DNA from: Melanocharis versteri
Taxonomy: Eukaryota; Chordata; Aves; Passeriformes; Melanocharitidae
Assembly (NCBI GenBank): GCA_013397845.1
Contig: VZTG01005243.1
Location: forward strand, 370,229-434,228
DNA length: 64,000 nucleotides
Direction: 5' to 3'
Shown: positions 25,131-36,988 of the stretch, piece by piece
Layout of the letters: the number at the start of each line of letters is the position of its first letter
Position numbering within the stretch: the stretch's first letter is position 1
The notes under the pieces: model-generated
Told to the model about the DNA's origin: nothing
The model's database searches: none
What the model saw: only the letters and a program-made list of their open reading frames with translations
Made by a program: the position numbers and the translations under genes

Positions 25131-27258
25131 TAAAGCTAAAATTTTCTAGCACTCAGTCTGTGCCTTCAACCTTAAAAAAATACATCCACTTTAAACTATG
25201 AGATTTTGGCTGGATTGTTTAAAGGAAGATTTAGGCTTTAAAGAAAGAAGATGGGGTTTGTTCTGATAACCTTCTTGCCTCTTTCACATACCACAGCCAG
25301 AGAACTACACCTTGATTTTGTACCCACACAATATGCAGAACTCCCAGTCACTCAGTTCTTGGCACTTACGTGCCAAAGCTGAAGATCCTGTCCTGCCAAC
25401 CAGAACTGCCGTGTTATTGTTATTAACCATCTCTACAGGCCACTGGTGTGCACGAACGTCATGCTGGAAATGCTCCCTTTCCTCCATGGCTGACCATCTC
25501 CTCTGCACTGTTGTAGAGAGCTTCCAAAAGCAAAGCAAACTGAGCTGAGTCTGCTGTGCTGCCAGTAACAGCCACACGTCTGTGAGGCCACTGTATCACA
25601 CCCTCCTGCTTACCGTGAATGGGTAATTGCACAAGGGGAGAGCAGCTCCAGAGATGAGGCTTCACTGAGGCATCCACTTAAAGCAAGGGTTCAGCTTCTT
25701 GGCTGTTTAGTAATTTTATGATAAAACTCAAGAGATTTCATGGTTCCACTGTTAGTTGGGAATTGACACCATGTAGGAAATGAGGAAGGGCTTTGCTCCG
25801 ACAGTTGATTTCTCCGAGTTTTCCATGAGTAAAACAATAATAATTGGTCCAGAATTTATGATGCCATGGCAAAAGTCTGTCTGCACTGTTCTGCAGGCAG
25901 TGGGCCTGTCGGCAGGGCACAAGAGAGAGAACCATCCCTGTCATCCCTCAGAGGCAAGGTCCCGTGCTGCCCCGCTGCGTGGCCGACAGCAGTAGAGCAT
26001 CTTCCATACGTCCCTCCGGTGAGATTCCTGCAGCACGGACACCCGGCTGCTCCGAGCGCAGTCATGACCTCCAAATCACCACACAAAGGCCACCAGCTCG
26101 GGATGGCTGCTGTCCCCTGCCAGCCCAGGGCACACTGCAATGATTCCAGAGGCAAAAGGTTCGATATCCCAACCCCAGGCTCGCTTCCACTCAGCCCTTT
26201 GTCCCGTGGACGCGTCGATAAAACAAATGATCCACGCCCCAGTGAATCGGCACAAATGCACTACGCAAAGAAGCAGCCTGAAGCTCAAAGAGCAAAATTT
26301 GCAGCTAAGGACACTAATGACTCAGTCTGGTTACTCTGAAAGCAGCTCTTGTGGGTGGTAAGAAATGGATGCAGGCACTGTAGAGCCTGGCAGTGATGAC
26401 AAATAACCCAGTATACTTCAAGTGTTTGTGCTTGATATGAAGAACAGAATTTTTGCATATTTTTCCCATATTTTCCAGTTATTATAGAGCCAAATTCTGA
26501 TGAGACCTGATGTTTATATTATTTTTAATATTTTGATGGGGTTTTTTAATGATATTTATATTATTCTATTATATATTTAACTATTACAGAAGTTAATTTC
26601 GTTTCTAAAAGTTGGCTCAAGTCACATGGAGAGCAACTTGTAAAAGCAGCCTATAGGGTTGGAGCTGCCATTTTTTGTGGACTCAAAAAATTACACATTG
26701 AAATTCTAGTGGGCAATCACTATATGTTTTATGGAGACAGCTCCTGGCCTGAGGAATTTGCAGAGCAAATAAATGCAAACAGAGCAAAATAAACGAGACA
26801 TCAGAAGGTCAGATAAATATGGAAAGATTAATGGAAGTGAGATGGGGGAATATGGCTAGTAGGAGGCAGCTGTATGTGAGGAAGGTAGAGCTACATCCTG
26901 GGGATTGGAGGCAGGTCAAGCAGATTTCAGTAAAAATACTAGAATTTTTAGGAGGAGCAAAAGGTGGTTTTCTGACAGACACGTCACTCTACACCTCTGT
27001 CCCCTAGCACATGCTCAAAACGAATCAGAGTTCTCCTTGAAAACGAGGACCTTTTCCCCTACCACTTCTGCATCAGCATCCTGTGATGTTTGAGAGGGGC
27101 TGCACCAGCCCTGGCAAAGCTCTGGGATCTCAGTTTACCTGGGATCTCTATCAGGCAAGATATCCCCAGGTGATGGCACTGAACAGCCTGTCCTGTCACA
27201 TCACTTCTGTGCAGCCTGGAGCCATCCCAGGCATCTTGGATGGGTCCTTCAGGGCAAA

Positions 27259-27289
27259 CATTTATCACCATTTATCACCATTTATCAGC
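27259..27289. repeat. Short tandem repeat, 10-bp unit (CATTTATCAC)n
   Basis: Three consecutive units of CATTTATCAC, the last with G for the final C, followed by a partial unit CCATTTA. Confidence 0.85.
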
Positions 27290-28694
27290 CATTTAAATTG
27301 TAGTTCCTCAGAGGTGGCAACTGTGTTCTCTACATAAAGCTTACCGAGGAAAGATCACAGAGGGAGGCATCGTTTTGTGATCCTTGGCTGTAAATTTGCA
27401 CTTTCCAAAGATGTTCCTATCCTACCAAAGACATAAAGGAAAGACAGCTGAAAATTGCTGTCTGCTGAGTGATTGCAGTCTGAAGACTCCTCCAAGTATA
27501 AAGGAAGGAAAATATTATTCTCTTCAAGCTTATGGATCTCACCAATCCAGGGATGAGCTTCAGAGTCAGGCAATTTCATGTTTCACAGATGAGTGCTCAG
27601 AAATCCAAGAAGAAAACGACCCCTGTGCAAAAAAAAACCCCAAACCAACCCACAAATACCTATTCAGCCAGTGCCAGAAGGGCTATGCAGGCTCGGAGCA
27701 CTCATGAGTTTAACTGCTGCAGTGGAGCAAGAGCTGGCTCCTGCCAAGTACTGGCAAAAACTTTCCCCTGGTATCCACTTGTACTGCCAGAGCTCAGAGC
27801 AGAGGTTTCCATTTCCACTCCCAGGGGATGTGAGGGTGAGATGGGGCACAGAGCTGGGCCAAAGCGGGGAGCTGGCACACACAGTCCCTGCCCTGCAGAC
27901 AGAGATTATTTTCTTTTCCAATTTATCTGTAAAATCTGTTATGTAGGGACCTCTTTTTTTTGTAACTGCATTTTATATTAAAAATAGATGTCTCAGTGAT
28001 GCTACAGTACCCGTTAGCAGAGGTTGTTAACAGCCTGCAGCATCTCAGAAATGAGGTTTGATGGATGGGGTGGTGTCCCCAGCAGCCCAAACACATGGAC
28101 ACCTTGACACGGTCTAATCCAGCCCCTGTCCATCAGGTAGCCACCACCCACTTTGCAGCTGCCCACTCCCATTCAGTGGGAATTTTGCCTTTTTCTCTGA
28201 CAAGAAACACAGCTGGGCTATCAGTCTGGGTGTGTACATCCCATGAAGCAGCAAATGAGATATTCCATTTCGAAAATGCCCTGTGGGAGGTTTGTGCCTC
28301 AGAGGGATGGAGGAGATGCAGCCTTGGGATATGAGGCTTCCCATCACACACTACTCTTGTGACAGAGGTACAGCTGGAGAGGCCCTGGGGAATTATTCGA
28401 GGGTTGATTGCAAACTCACCCCATTACGGGTGGCTGAGCAGCCTGTGTTCACCTCCTTGTACTGTGCTGGGTATAAACAGCAGGAGGAGCAGGACCAGTC
28501 TTGGGGACTTGAACTTGGACAGGCGGGTTGAAACGAAGTAAAATTAACTTTGGACCACAGATTGGGGATGAATTAATCCTCCCTGGCATCCTGGAAGATG
28601 TAAGATCTCCCCTGGAGAAGCTTTAGGATCCCTCTCACTTGAGTGAATTTTGACTGCTTTGGACAAAATGATGGAGAATATTTTGCAGGGAACA

Positions 28695-28745
28695 ACCCCG
28701 TGGGTGGAAGGGATGATCTCATAGGTCTTTTCCATCAGTGATTTC
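28695..28745 (+). mobile_element. Possible degraded CR1 3' end
   Basis: GTGGGTGGAAGGGATGATCT, CATAGGTCTTTTCCATCAGT and GATTTC resemble the CR1 tail (GTTGGACTAGATGATCTC, AGGTCCCTTCCAAC, GATTC). Only about 50 bases match and no upstream CR1 sequence is clear, so this is tentative. Confidence 0.35.
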
Positions 28746-30471
28746 CAGGTTTTTTGTGCCTCTGACATAAAACCCCAAAATAGCAACATTAGTCTAGGTC
28801 AAGATAACACTAAAAGCATGTGTTTAATTTTACATCTGGAGAGGAGTAGATGTGCCACACAGCAGCTGTGTGAGTCATTCCCAGACACTGTATACCACCC
28901 CCAGACTGAGCCCTGGGATGAGGGCTTCACTCGGGCTGATGAAAAACCAGAGCACACAACACAATGATCACAGGTATAAACACCAGCACAAACTCTGCAC
29001 AACAACCAGGGAAACTCCTTTACAAAATGAGGGCTTGGCAAAGCCTTCAGGCTGCCCCGTTCTCCTTCCACAACTGCTCCTACTGTTTCTGGCAGCTTTG
29101 GGAAGGCTTGGGCACGTGGTGGGGCCTGAGCCACAACCTCACGGACCTGAGCACACCACCAGCCCAATTCCCACATCCAACACTGGGGGCTTAGAAACTC
29201 TCATGTTACAAACAAGCTCACAAAGTCGTGGAAATGTGTGCACACATAACCTCACCTGTGTCAGCTTAATTACCTCTCCTCTCAGGCTAAGTTCATCTCC
29301 CAGCAACTGCCCAGGTTAAGGGACACCCAGAGCCCCTCCAAGAGCACGGCTGAGGAGAGGTGTCCTGTTGAACCACAGCACCCTGGCTATAAACACAATA
29401 AATCACTTACTTTGCAGCAGCTCACGTTATTTACCCACCACACAGGCAACAGTTGAAGTTTCCCATCTTGAAATGAGGGCAGCAATACTTGTTTTTACCA
29501 CACACTGAAACTTGCTGAAGACAAAAGCACTCCAGAAAGCGTGGCTGTTATGACAGGCAATCTGTGGCCCTGTGGATTGAGCATCGCAGGTCATTAACTA
29601 ATCCCCTCCAAATGCACAAATAATTCTTATTACGGTGAAAGGAGCCACAGACACATCCAGGGAAAACCAGACCCCTCAGGGATCAGCAACCACTGTCTTA
29701 CTGCAGTCTTGTGGCTCATACAAATGGCAAATATGAAAAGAGGTTGAGGCAGATCAGACAAAGTCAGTCCTTGAGTGCAGCACTGAAAAAACCAGAAAAA
29801 GCTCACTAAATTTTCTTAGACATCGCGCAAATGCGGCTCTGAACGTATACAAAGGAGAAAAATGTTTATTGGAATCATTAATCCACATAAAACATGATAA
29901 AAATGCACTTTTACCATCTGGCTTCAGTTGGTGTGTTTATTAGCAGGGGATTTGAGGCAGCGCCAGCACTGCCCACTCCTGTGATTCCTGGTCCTTTTCC
30001 AAACGCCCTGGCTCTCAGAGCGAGCCTTCCAGCAAAGCTTTCTAAGCAGGGTGGGGGAAAGTGGGATGGCATGCTCCTTTCTTTTTTCAAATAAGCTCCT
30101 GATCCCCTTTGAAAAAAAAAAAAATTCAAGCATGGATATTTAAGTTCCATAACCTAGAAAGTTAATTTGAATAATAAAAATTTAGATTTTTTTTACTTTT
30201 TTTTAGATCTTGCAGTTTTGGAGGCATGAGTCTGAATATTGATGATTGCCATAAAGAACACAGTAAGTCCCAGGTAAAACATTATCTTCTGTTTTCCTTT
30301 TTTTTCTTGATAAAGAGGAGTCTTACTAGCAAAATCTTTCTCAGTGGTACGAAGAATTCTTTTCCCTTATGAGATTCTGATGGAGTTGGCTTCCCATTTT
30401 AGAACACCAGTGCATACTAATTTAGAGTACGAACAAACTAAGGAGTAAAATGTACTAAGAGTTGATTTTGC

Positions 30472-30491
30472 AAAAAAAAAAAAAAAAAAAA
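30472..30491. repeat. Poly-A run (20 bases)
   Basis: Twenty consecutive As. Runs of about 15-16 As also occur at 50810-50825, 58218-58232 and 62547-62562. None has a recognisable retrocopied gene upstream. Confidence 0.9.
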
Positions 30492-33400
30492 GCTGTTTTG
30501 CACATATTTCTATGGATAGGATGCAATCGATACAGCTGGTTTTAGAACAAAATCAATAGGGCCCCCTTTGTAGAACCCAAGTTACTCCAGGCCTTTAGGC
30601 TGGTTCCTAAGCTCAACAGGGCTTGCAGCTGAGTTCCACTCTTAGTCCATCCTTGATCATTTCATCTAAACATGATCCCACCTCCCACAGGCAGCGGTGG
30701 ACTCGCCACTGTGGAGAGACAGGATCATTTTCCTATCAGCTCTTTTGTATTTCAGCAGCCCACACACACAACATTGGGTTTCCACCTAATGCTGACTCAG
30801 TGTTTGACTTGTTTGCAGCCCCAGAGGCACAGCACTGAACCTCCCTGTTCCCTAATGCGGGAGAAGCCGGCACCCCCAGCACCCATGGCAGATGAAGGGA
30901 CACCCAAGGAGACCCCACACGGATCCATCAGCTTTGCCCCGGGCTGTCAGACACGAGGCTCCTGCCTCTGAGTCATCCCTGTGCTGTGCACACAACAGTA
31001 CAGGCTGATGCCAATTTATATAACTGCAAACCCATCAGGTTTAGTCACCCTCTCCTCGTGGCATAACCCCCACACAACACAAACCCTGCTGCGTGCTCCA
31101 GAAAATCAACGAGGCTTGGAAAATCAGCACTGGGGTCCAGCTCACCCCATCTCAGGCACGAGGGCAGCACATGGAATTATTTTCCCTGGGGTTGAGAGGG
31201 TTAAGTTCAGAAACTGACTCCAAATGCATTCCCCAGATTGTTTTGAGGATTGAGAGGTAAACAAGTATTCCTTAGAATTCTCTCACTGTTTTCTAAATGA
31301 CCTCTGCTAGAGATCTTAATCTGGCTTTTAATAGGTTCAGCAAAGAAATCTCATGTCGGGGGGCCAAGGCCAAGTTGGAGCTGGAGTTAAAACCCACCTC
31401 AGATGAACTGGCAGAGGAGTCCCTGGAGATTCTCCCCCCCGTGGAAATACTGCTGCCTTTTCACTACTGAAATTCATCCATCCCCAGAGACCTAAGCTTA
31501 TGAACCACCTTTCAGGTAAAGGTCTGCCAGACATGTCATTGTGATTCAGCAAGGGCAACAGTCAGCAGCACCAAATACAGAGTGATGGAGACTCCAGGAC
31601 TTTGTGTGTCCATCTCCCACCAAAAACTCCAGGGCTGGAGAACTGAGCTGAAAGCTCAGGCTTGGCACCACAAAACTTGTGTTGCACAGAACAGCATAGC
31701 TGAATTTCTGTTTCTAAAAAGGGCAGAAAATAATTTTCTTCCAAGATTACTAACACTTTCTCTACTGAAAGCACATTTCAAGCTTCTGTTTTAGTGAGAA
31801 TCTGCTCAGCTCCACAGGGAATGGGAGTGCTACACTGGCTGGCACCAGTCTCTTCTGTCTTGGGGAAACCAAGTTCGGGTCATTAAAATTTGGTTAACTA
31901 AACTGTCCTTGTTCTCCCATTAAAAAAGGAAGTTTTACATCCCTTGCCACAACCTAGAGATAAGCAGGATAATACCTGTGACAGACAAAGCAAGTCTTCT
32001 ACATAGTCTGGGATGAGTGTAGTCATCAGATACAATTCTAGATACTACGATCACATTTCCAATTCTGTCTCACTGCCTGCAGTTCCTGTGTCGTCTTAAG
32101 AGGATACCCATTATTTAAATACTTCCCTACTCACTGCACCTGGACCAGATGTATCATTTCATTTTACAGTCTGGGCTCCAAGACATAAGGAAACTGAGAT
32201 TTGCTGTATCTCCCATAGGATTTCAGAGTGTAAATCCAATGGATTTATGTTGGTGCTTCCAGCTCAGGTGGAAATCTTCAGTTCCATGAGACCTTTTCTC
32301 ACTGTCTCCAAATGAATTCATGGTGGGGCCACTACCAGCTTACAAAGTCAACCAAAAACCGGGCCTGAAATGTAATGACAGAACCGCCTCCAAAAGTGAA
32401 GTTAGATGGGTAAGAAGCATCCACAGTGGAAGACTGTATACGAATAGATATTGTGACACATAGCTTTCTGGAGGGTGACAATCCTTCCCAAGGTTAGGAC
32501 GTGGTTAGGAGATGAGGGGTTACACTGCTGCATGCCTGCGTTTGAGGCAGTCTAGAGCTCCCCACAGAGCCAGGGTGGGATGGCCTCCGCAGACAGGGTG
32601 GGGGCTTTGCATGGGAACAGCTCCAGGGATGAGGAGAGGACATCATCCCCATGGTGAAAAGCAAACCAGCCTTCATCTCCCTGCCAGAGCCAAACACACG
32701 TCCTAGATTCGGCGCACGCTGCAATCTTCAAACTCTCACACGTACATTTGTTTCCCAAAACAGAGACACCATGACACACCCTGGAGAGCAGGACCCTGGT
32801 GTGATTTCCATCATAGGATGAGAGGCACCCACCACAGGGTTCATCCACGCACAGCTCACAGGTTGACTCACAGAGGCTACATGGGGCAAGGCACAATGGA
32901 GCATCACTGTTCTGGAGTGTGTAGAGGTCCATGTAGGAGCAAGCAGCAGCAGACAGGGAATACCCTCTGCACCCATAGGAGCTGTATTTTTGTCTGCATT
33001 TCTCAGGGCAGCTCAAAGAAGCCAATAAAACCTGAAGGTTCCCATGCCAGAAGAGATGGCAGAGCAAACCGCAAACCTCATCTGAGAAAGTTGTGGAGTT
33101 TGCTTATGCAACAACTTGAGCCTAAGGTAAGGCAGAAAGAAATTCCATGCTTGCATGACTCATTAGTTTATTATGAGCAAGCTGACTCTTACAGGAGGGC
33201 TTCCACTGAAAACCAGACAGCTGACAAAGGCCTACAGGCAGCCAGATACCACAGACCTGAAGTCCAAGGTCAGCCACACCACGCAGGTTACAGGGAGTTA
33301 GGAGACTCCCGCCCCCTCAGTGGAGATATGAACATCCAATTTGGATTCCTATGGATTCTAAGGTTATCCTCAACCTCAGCATTTCAGCCCTCACAGGGAG

Positions 33401-34559
33401 TGAGGGTTGCCAATAAAAATTACTGGAAACTGAGAGAAAGAAAGTAAAAACAACAGGGGAAGCCAAGGGAAAATGCTGAGTTTCCTGGAGGCTTTCCGTC
33501 CTTGGCTGTTTGGCCTGGTGGACTCCAAGTCCTCTGATCAAACACAGGGACAGACAAGTGTGAAATGAAATGCCTCTTGCCTGAAAACACATTTCAGAGC
33601 ACTGTAACACCAATCACAATGCCTCTTCTTTCTCTCTCGGAGTGGTTGGCCAAGCAGCTCCAAGCTGGCACCGACATCACAACAGCAATGTTCAGGAGTG
33701 CTGCACTTCTGCTCCATGTGACAAGCAACCACTGAGGCCATCCACCAGCTGAACAGCCACCAACCAAAGGGGTCTCTTCCATCGTTTGGTCTTGGTCATC
33801 CTTAAATCCCATCCCCGCCCCAGCCACTGCACAACCCTTCATAATACAGCCTCCTCCTGCTTCCCAGCATGGTTGCTCAGCTGCACCAGAGCCCATGACC
33901 CTCTCCGGGCTGTCTGCTATCAACACACTCTATTAAGAGCTTTCTCATCAGGAAATTGCTTTCCTATCTGTATCAAAATTAGTTTTGGGGGTGGGCAGAC
34001 TTCTCATGGCTTCAGCATTAGGCAGGATTCATATGTTTGCTTTTCAGATTTGACCAAGCATCATAATAGTTTGTTTTAGGAGCCTCTAGAACACCCAGCA
34101 CCAGCCAAGTACCAAAATCCTGATTTATTAAGGAGTCAGCTAATGCCCCTTTACTACACAACCACATACATGATATGTATGCACTGCAGTCTAGTGTGGA
34201 AGTCAATGGTCCTAAATTCCCACCAAACTGGCTTCTTCAGATGTAGTAGAATTATCCCCGTAATACACCTTCCTGCTTTCCCCCAGCCAGCTCCACACCA
34301 GGACTCTGAGACTCCGTCCCCATGAATTTCTTTCTCACTCTACCCTTTCCAGACACCATCTCACCTTAACCTGGAGCGTCTACCTCCACATTATCCTAGG
34401 TACACTGCCCTTCTTATATTGATAAATAGGGCTCTTTGCACAGCCTTTCTCCAACCAGCTCCATCCTCATTTCCTTTCTGTCCCTCAGGGAAATACAGGC
34501 AGAAACGTTTTAATTTGCATGAGATCAATGTGTAAAGTAAAACTGATGAGAAGGCAAAT

Positions 34560-34925
34560 TATGCTGCAAGGCATCAACAGCTGCCATCTTCTCGTAGCTG
34601 TCAGATGCGTGACAAATTTGGTGGCCTTCTACAGTGGGGTTACAGCATTGTTGGAAGAGGGAAAAGCAACAGACATCATCTACCTGGATTTGCACAAAGC
34701 ATTTGACATTCTCCTGCACAACCTCAGCAGGTTTGCTGAGGCGTGTTCCACACATCAGAGGGAAGGGACCTTCCAGAGGGACAGACTTGAAAGTTGGGCA
34801 GCAAAAGCAGCATGGGCAGCAGGTCAAGGGAGGTGATTCTGCCCCTCTACTCTGCTCTCATGAGACCCCACCTGAGTACTCAGGTTCAGCACTGGGGTCC
34901 CCAATATAGGAAGGACATGGATTAT
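34560..34925 (+). mobile_element. CR1 LINE fragment with reverse-transcriptase motif and internal deletion
   Basis: The frame from 34519 contains TNLVAFYSGVT (34612 onward) and TDIIYLDLHKAFDILLHN, with YLDLHKAFD at 34681-34707. These match the reverse-transcriptase core of CR1 ORF2, typically TNLVAFYDGVT...YLDFCKAFDTV. After about 34730 the sequence jumps to the 3' part of the element: CAGGTCAAGGGAGGTGATTC, TGCCCCTCTACTCTGCTCTC, and GAGACCCCACCTGAGTACTC, ending AGGAAGGACATGGA. The copy therefore has a large internal deletion and is dead. Confidence 0.88.
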
Positions 34926-35074
34926 CTGCCAAGTACAAAAAGTACTTTCTTTTAGCTGGAACACCTTCTTTTCTTTCTTACTTCCAGCTGGATACTTTCA
35001 GTTGGATTAAAATCACTGTATATTAATCCAGCCACCTGTCAGTTTCAACATATCCCTCACCTGCCTTCTCCTTT

Positions 35075-36395
35075 CGCTTTGTGGCTGAAGACTCAGCTCA
35101 TGAAGTCTCTTCACATAAGGAGCTGTTTCATCCTTTCAGTCATTTTAGTTGCTTTTCTCTGGATCTTCTCTACCTCTGTCCTGAGCTGCACACGCATTGC
35201 CCTGGCACAGGTACGCCTACAGCAGCAATACACCACCACACACCTCGCTCTCAGCACCCTCCCCAACCACACACAGGGGGTTTGCTTTGAATGCCACTGC
35301 ACACCGAACACACAGTCTCAAAGAGCTGCCAACCATGACTCCAAGATCTCTCACCCGAGATATAACTCCCAGTGCTGCAGTTGAGCATCATGAAGGCATG
35401 GTTTAATTTTCCCTTGATGGATTACCATACATTTATCTATACTGGAGCTCGTATGCCCCGTTTTTGACGCTCAGTCATTTTTATGAGGTCTGTCTGGAGT
35501 TCTTCACCATCCCTGTTGCATCTGGCTACTCAAAGGAGCTTGGCTTCATCAGAAAACCCAATTTTCTCTTTACACTTGACCTGACAGATTTTACAGCCTT
35601 CCCCATTCTCTTCATTTGAACAAGATCTCCAGTTCTCAGATGTCAGTCATCTCCTGTGATATGCTGCTTAATTTTCCTACTGATTCTGCTGGTGATTTAG
35701 GGGACAACTGGTTTTTTTTAGCTTCTAATACACTGTTATTAACAGCCTCCAGACCCCATGCAAGTTCTTCCATTTTTGAACTGCACCCTCATATTTACCT
35801 TATCCCTCTCTTGAAACTAAATATCCACATACAAGTATGTGCCTTGTTTTTTCCTGCTGTGATGTTAAAACTAATTGTATTGTACTTGCTACCAGTGAGC
35901 TCTGCCACTAATTCCTCCCGGCCCTGGCACCACTTCAGGCTAAATCCAAAATAGCATCTTTTCTTGCAGGACTTAGGATTAATTGTTCTAGGAAGCAGCT
36001 ATGTACTTACTCCATTGAAAACTTTCTCGCTACATCTCATCCTGATGAGGCACTGACCCATTCTATGTATGGACAGTTGAAATCTCCTGCTATTAATACC
36101 TGTCCTAAATTTTCAATTTCTTTAATCTCACTTAATATTTCCTGTGGGGGGAAGGAAGGGGTGTTCCTGTAGTACAATCCTACTACTACATTTATTATTA
36201 GAGTCGGAATTTCCACCCACAAGGATACCACAGCACTTCTTCTTTCCCATAACACTTTCTACGCTGCTGCATTTTGTATTAATCTTCACTTGCACTGCCA
36301 CTCCTCCTCCTGTACATCCTACCTCAGTGTTCCTATAAATCTGGTAGCTTGGCAACACTTCATCCTTCTAACTACCCGCTCTCCTCCAGGTCCTC
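35075..36395 (-). mobile_element. Ancient CR1/L3-like LINE with endonuclease remnant
   Basis: The 5' part on the minus strand encodes pieces of an AP-like endonuclease. One frame gives YQIYRNTEVGCTGGGVAVQVK (GGG at 36302-36310). A second frame gives INVVVGLYYRN and then LIAGDFNCPYIEW, with GDFN at 36076-36087, a conserved metal/catalytic region. A frameshift separates the two. Toward 35075 the plus strand shows antisense words typical of old amniote CR1/L3 copies: TTAGTTGCTTTTCTCTGGAT, CCATGACTCCAAGATCTCTC, and GTCTGGAGTTCTTCACCATC. The middle (about 35600-35950) is too diverged to assign. It is inactive and older than the CR1 and LTR neighbours. Confidence 0.8.
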
Positions 36396-36405
36396 AGGGT
36401 ACCTA

Positions 36406-36988
36406 TGCTGGGTTTGGCTGGGGTAGAGTTAATTTTCTTCACTGTGGCTGGTATGGGGTTGTGTTTCAGATTTCTGCTGAGCACAGGGTTGATAATATAG
36501 AGATTTTTTTATTATTATTATTGCTGAGCGAGGCTTACACAGAGCCAAGGCCTCTTCTGCTTTTCACACTGCTGCACTGGCAAGGAAGTTGTGGGTGCAT
36601 GGGAAGCTGGGAGGAGACACAGCCAGGACAGGGATATTCCAGGCCATATGGCATCATGCTCAGTATATAAAGCTGGGGGGAAGAAGCAGGAAAAAGAGGG
36701 GACATTTGGAGTGATGGTGCTTGTCTTCCCAAGTAACCATCATGTGTGATGAGGCCCAGCTCTCCTGCAGATGGCAGAACTCCTGTCTACCCATGGGAAG
36801 CAGTGAATTAATTCCTTGTTTTGCGTTGCTTGCGTGGGCAATTTTTGCTTTCCTTATTAAGGTTTCTTAATCTCAACCCATGACTTTTCCAGCTTTTACC
36901 CTTCCAATTCTCTCCCTGATCCTACTGGTGTGGGAGTGAGCAAGGGCCTGTGTGGTCCTTGGTTGCTGGCTGGAGTTAACCCATGACA
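36406..36988 (+). mobile_element. Solo LTR, same family as the element at 1357-3231
   Basis: It begins TGCTGGGTTTGGCTGGGGTA and ends GGAGTTAACCCATGACA, with TG...CA termini and 583 bases in length. There is no internal region on either side, so this is a solo LTR, the usual product of recombination between two LTRs. It keeps an intact TATATAAAG at 36664-36672. It abuts the endonuclease remnant of an older minus-strand LINE and therefore probably inserted into it. A perfect 5-bp target duplication is not seen (ACCTA before, CTGCC after). Confidence 0.85.
36664..36672 (+). promoter_or_regulatory. TATA box of the solo LTR
   Basis: TATATAAAG is followed by GC-rich CTGGGGGG at the position expected for the U3/R promoter. 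The related LTR at 1357-1933 has lost this site. Any transcript from it would run opposite to CAMK1D. Confidence 0.5.

Larger units (their letters stand above)
20481..34559. other. Intron segment with MIR, microsatellite and chance open frames
   Basis: It holds the (AT)n(GT)n locus, one MIR copy, the 10-bp repeat and a possible CR1 tail. AT-rich, TAAT-containing stretches at 23220-23540 and 26400-26600 could be conserved regulatory DNA but cannot be judged without alignment. Long opposed open frames at 32552-33447 are discussed in the findings. No gene is called. Confidence 0.45.

Noticed and set aside
27532..27981. 149-codon plus-strand frame with overlapping 107- and 117-codon frames
   Set aside because: Three different frames are open over the same stretch, which points to locally low stop density rather than coding.
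32080..32250. Possible MIR fragment (CATTTTACAG...AAGGAAACTGAG)
   Set aside because: Two short words match, but spacing and flanks do not follow the MIR order well enough to call it.
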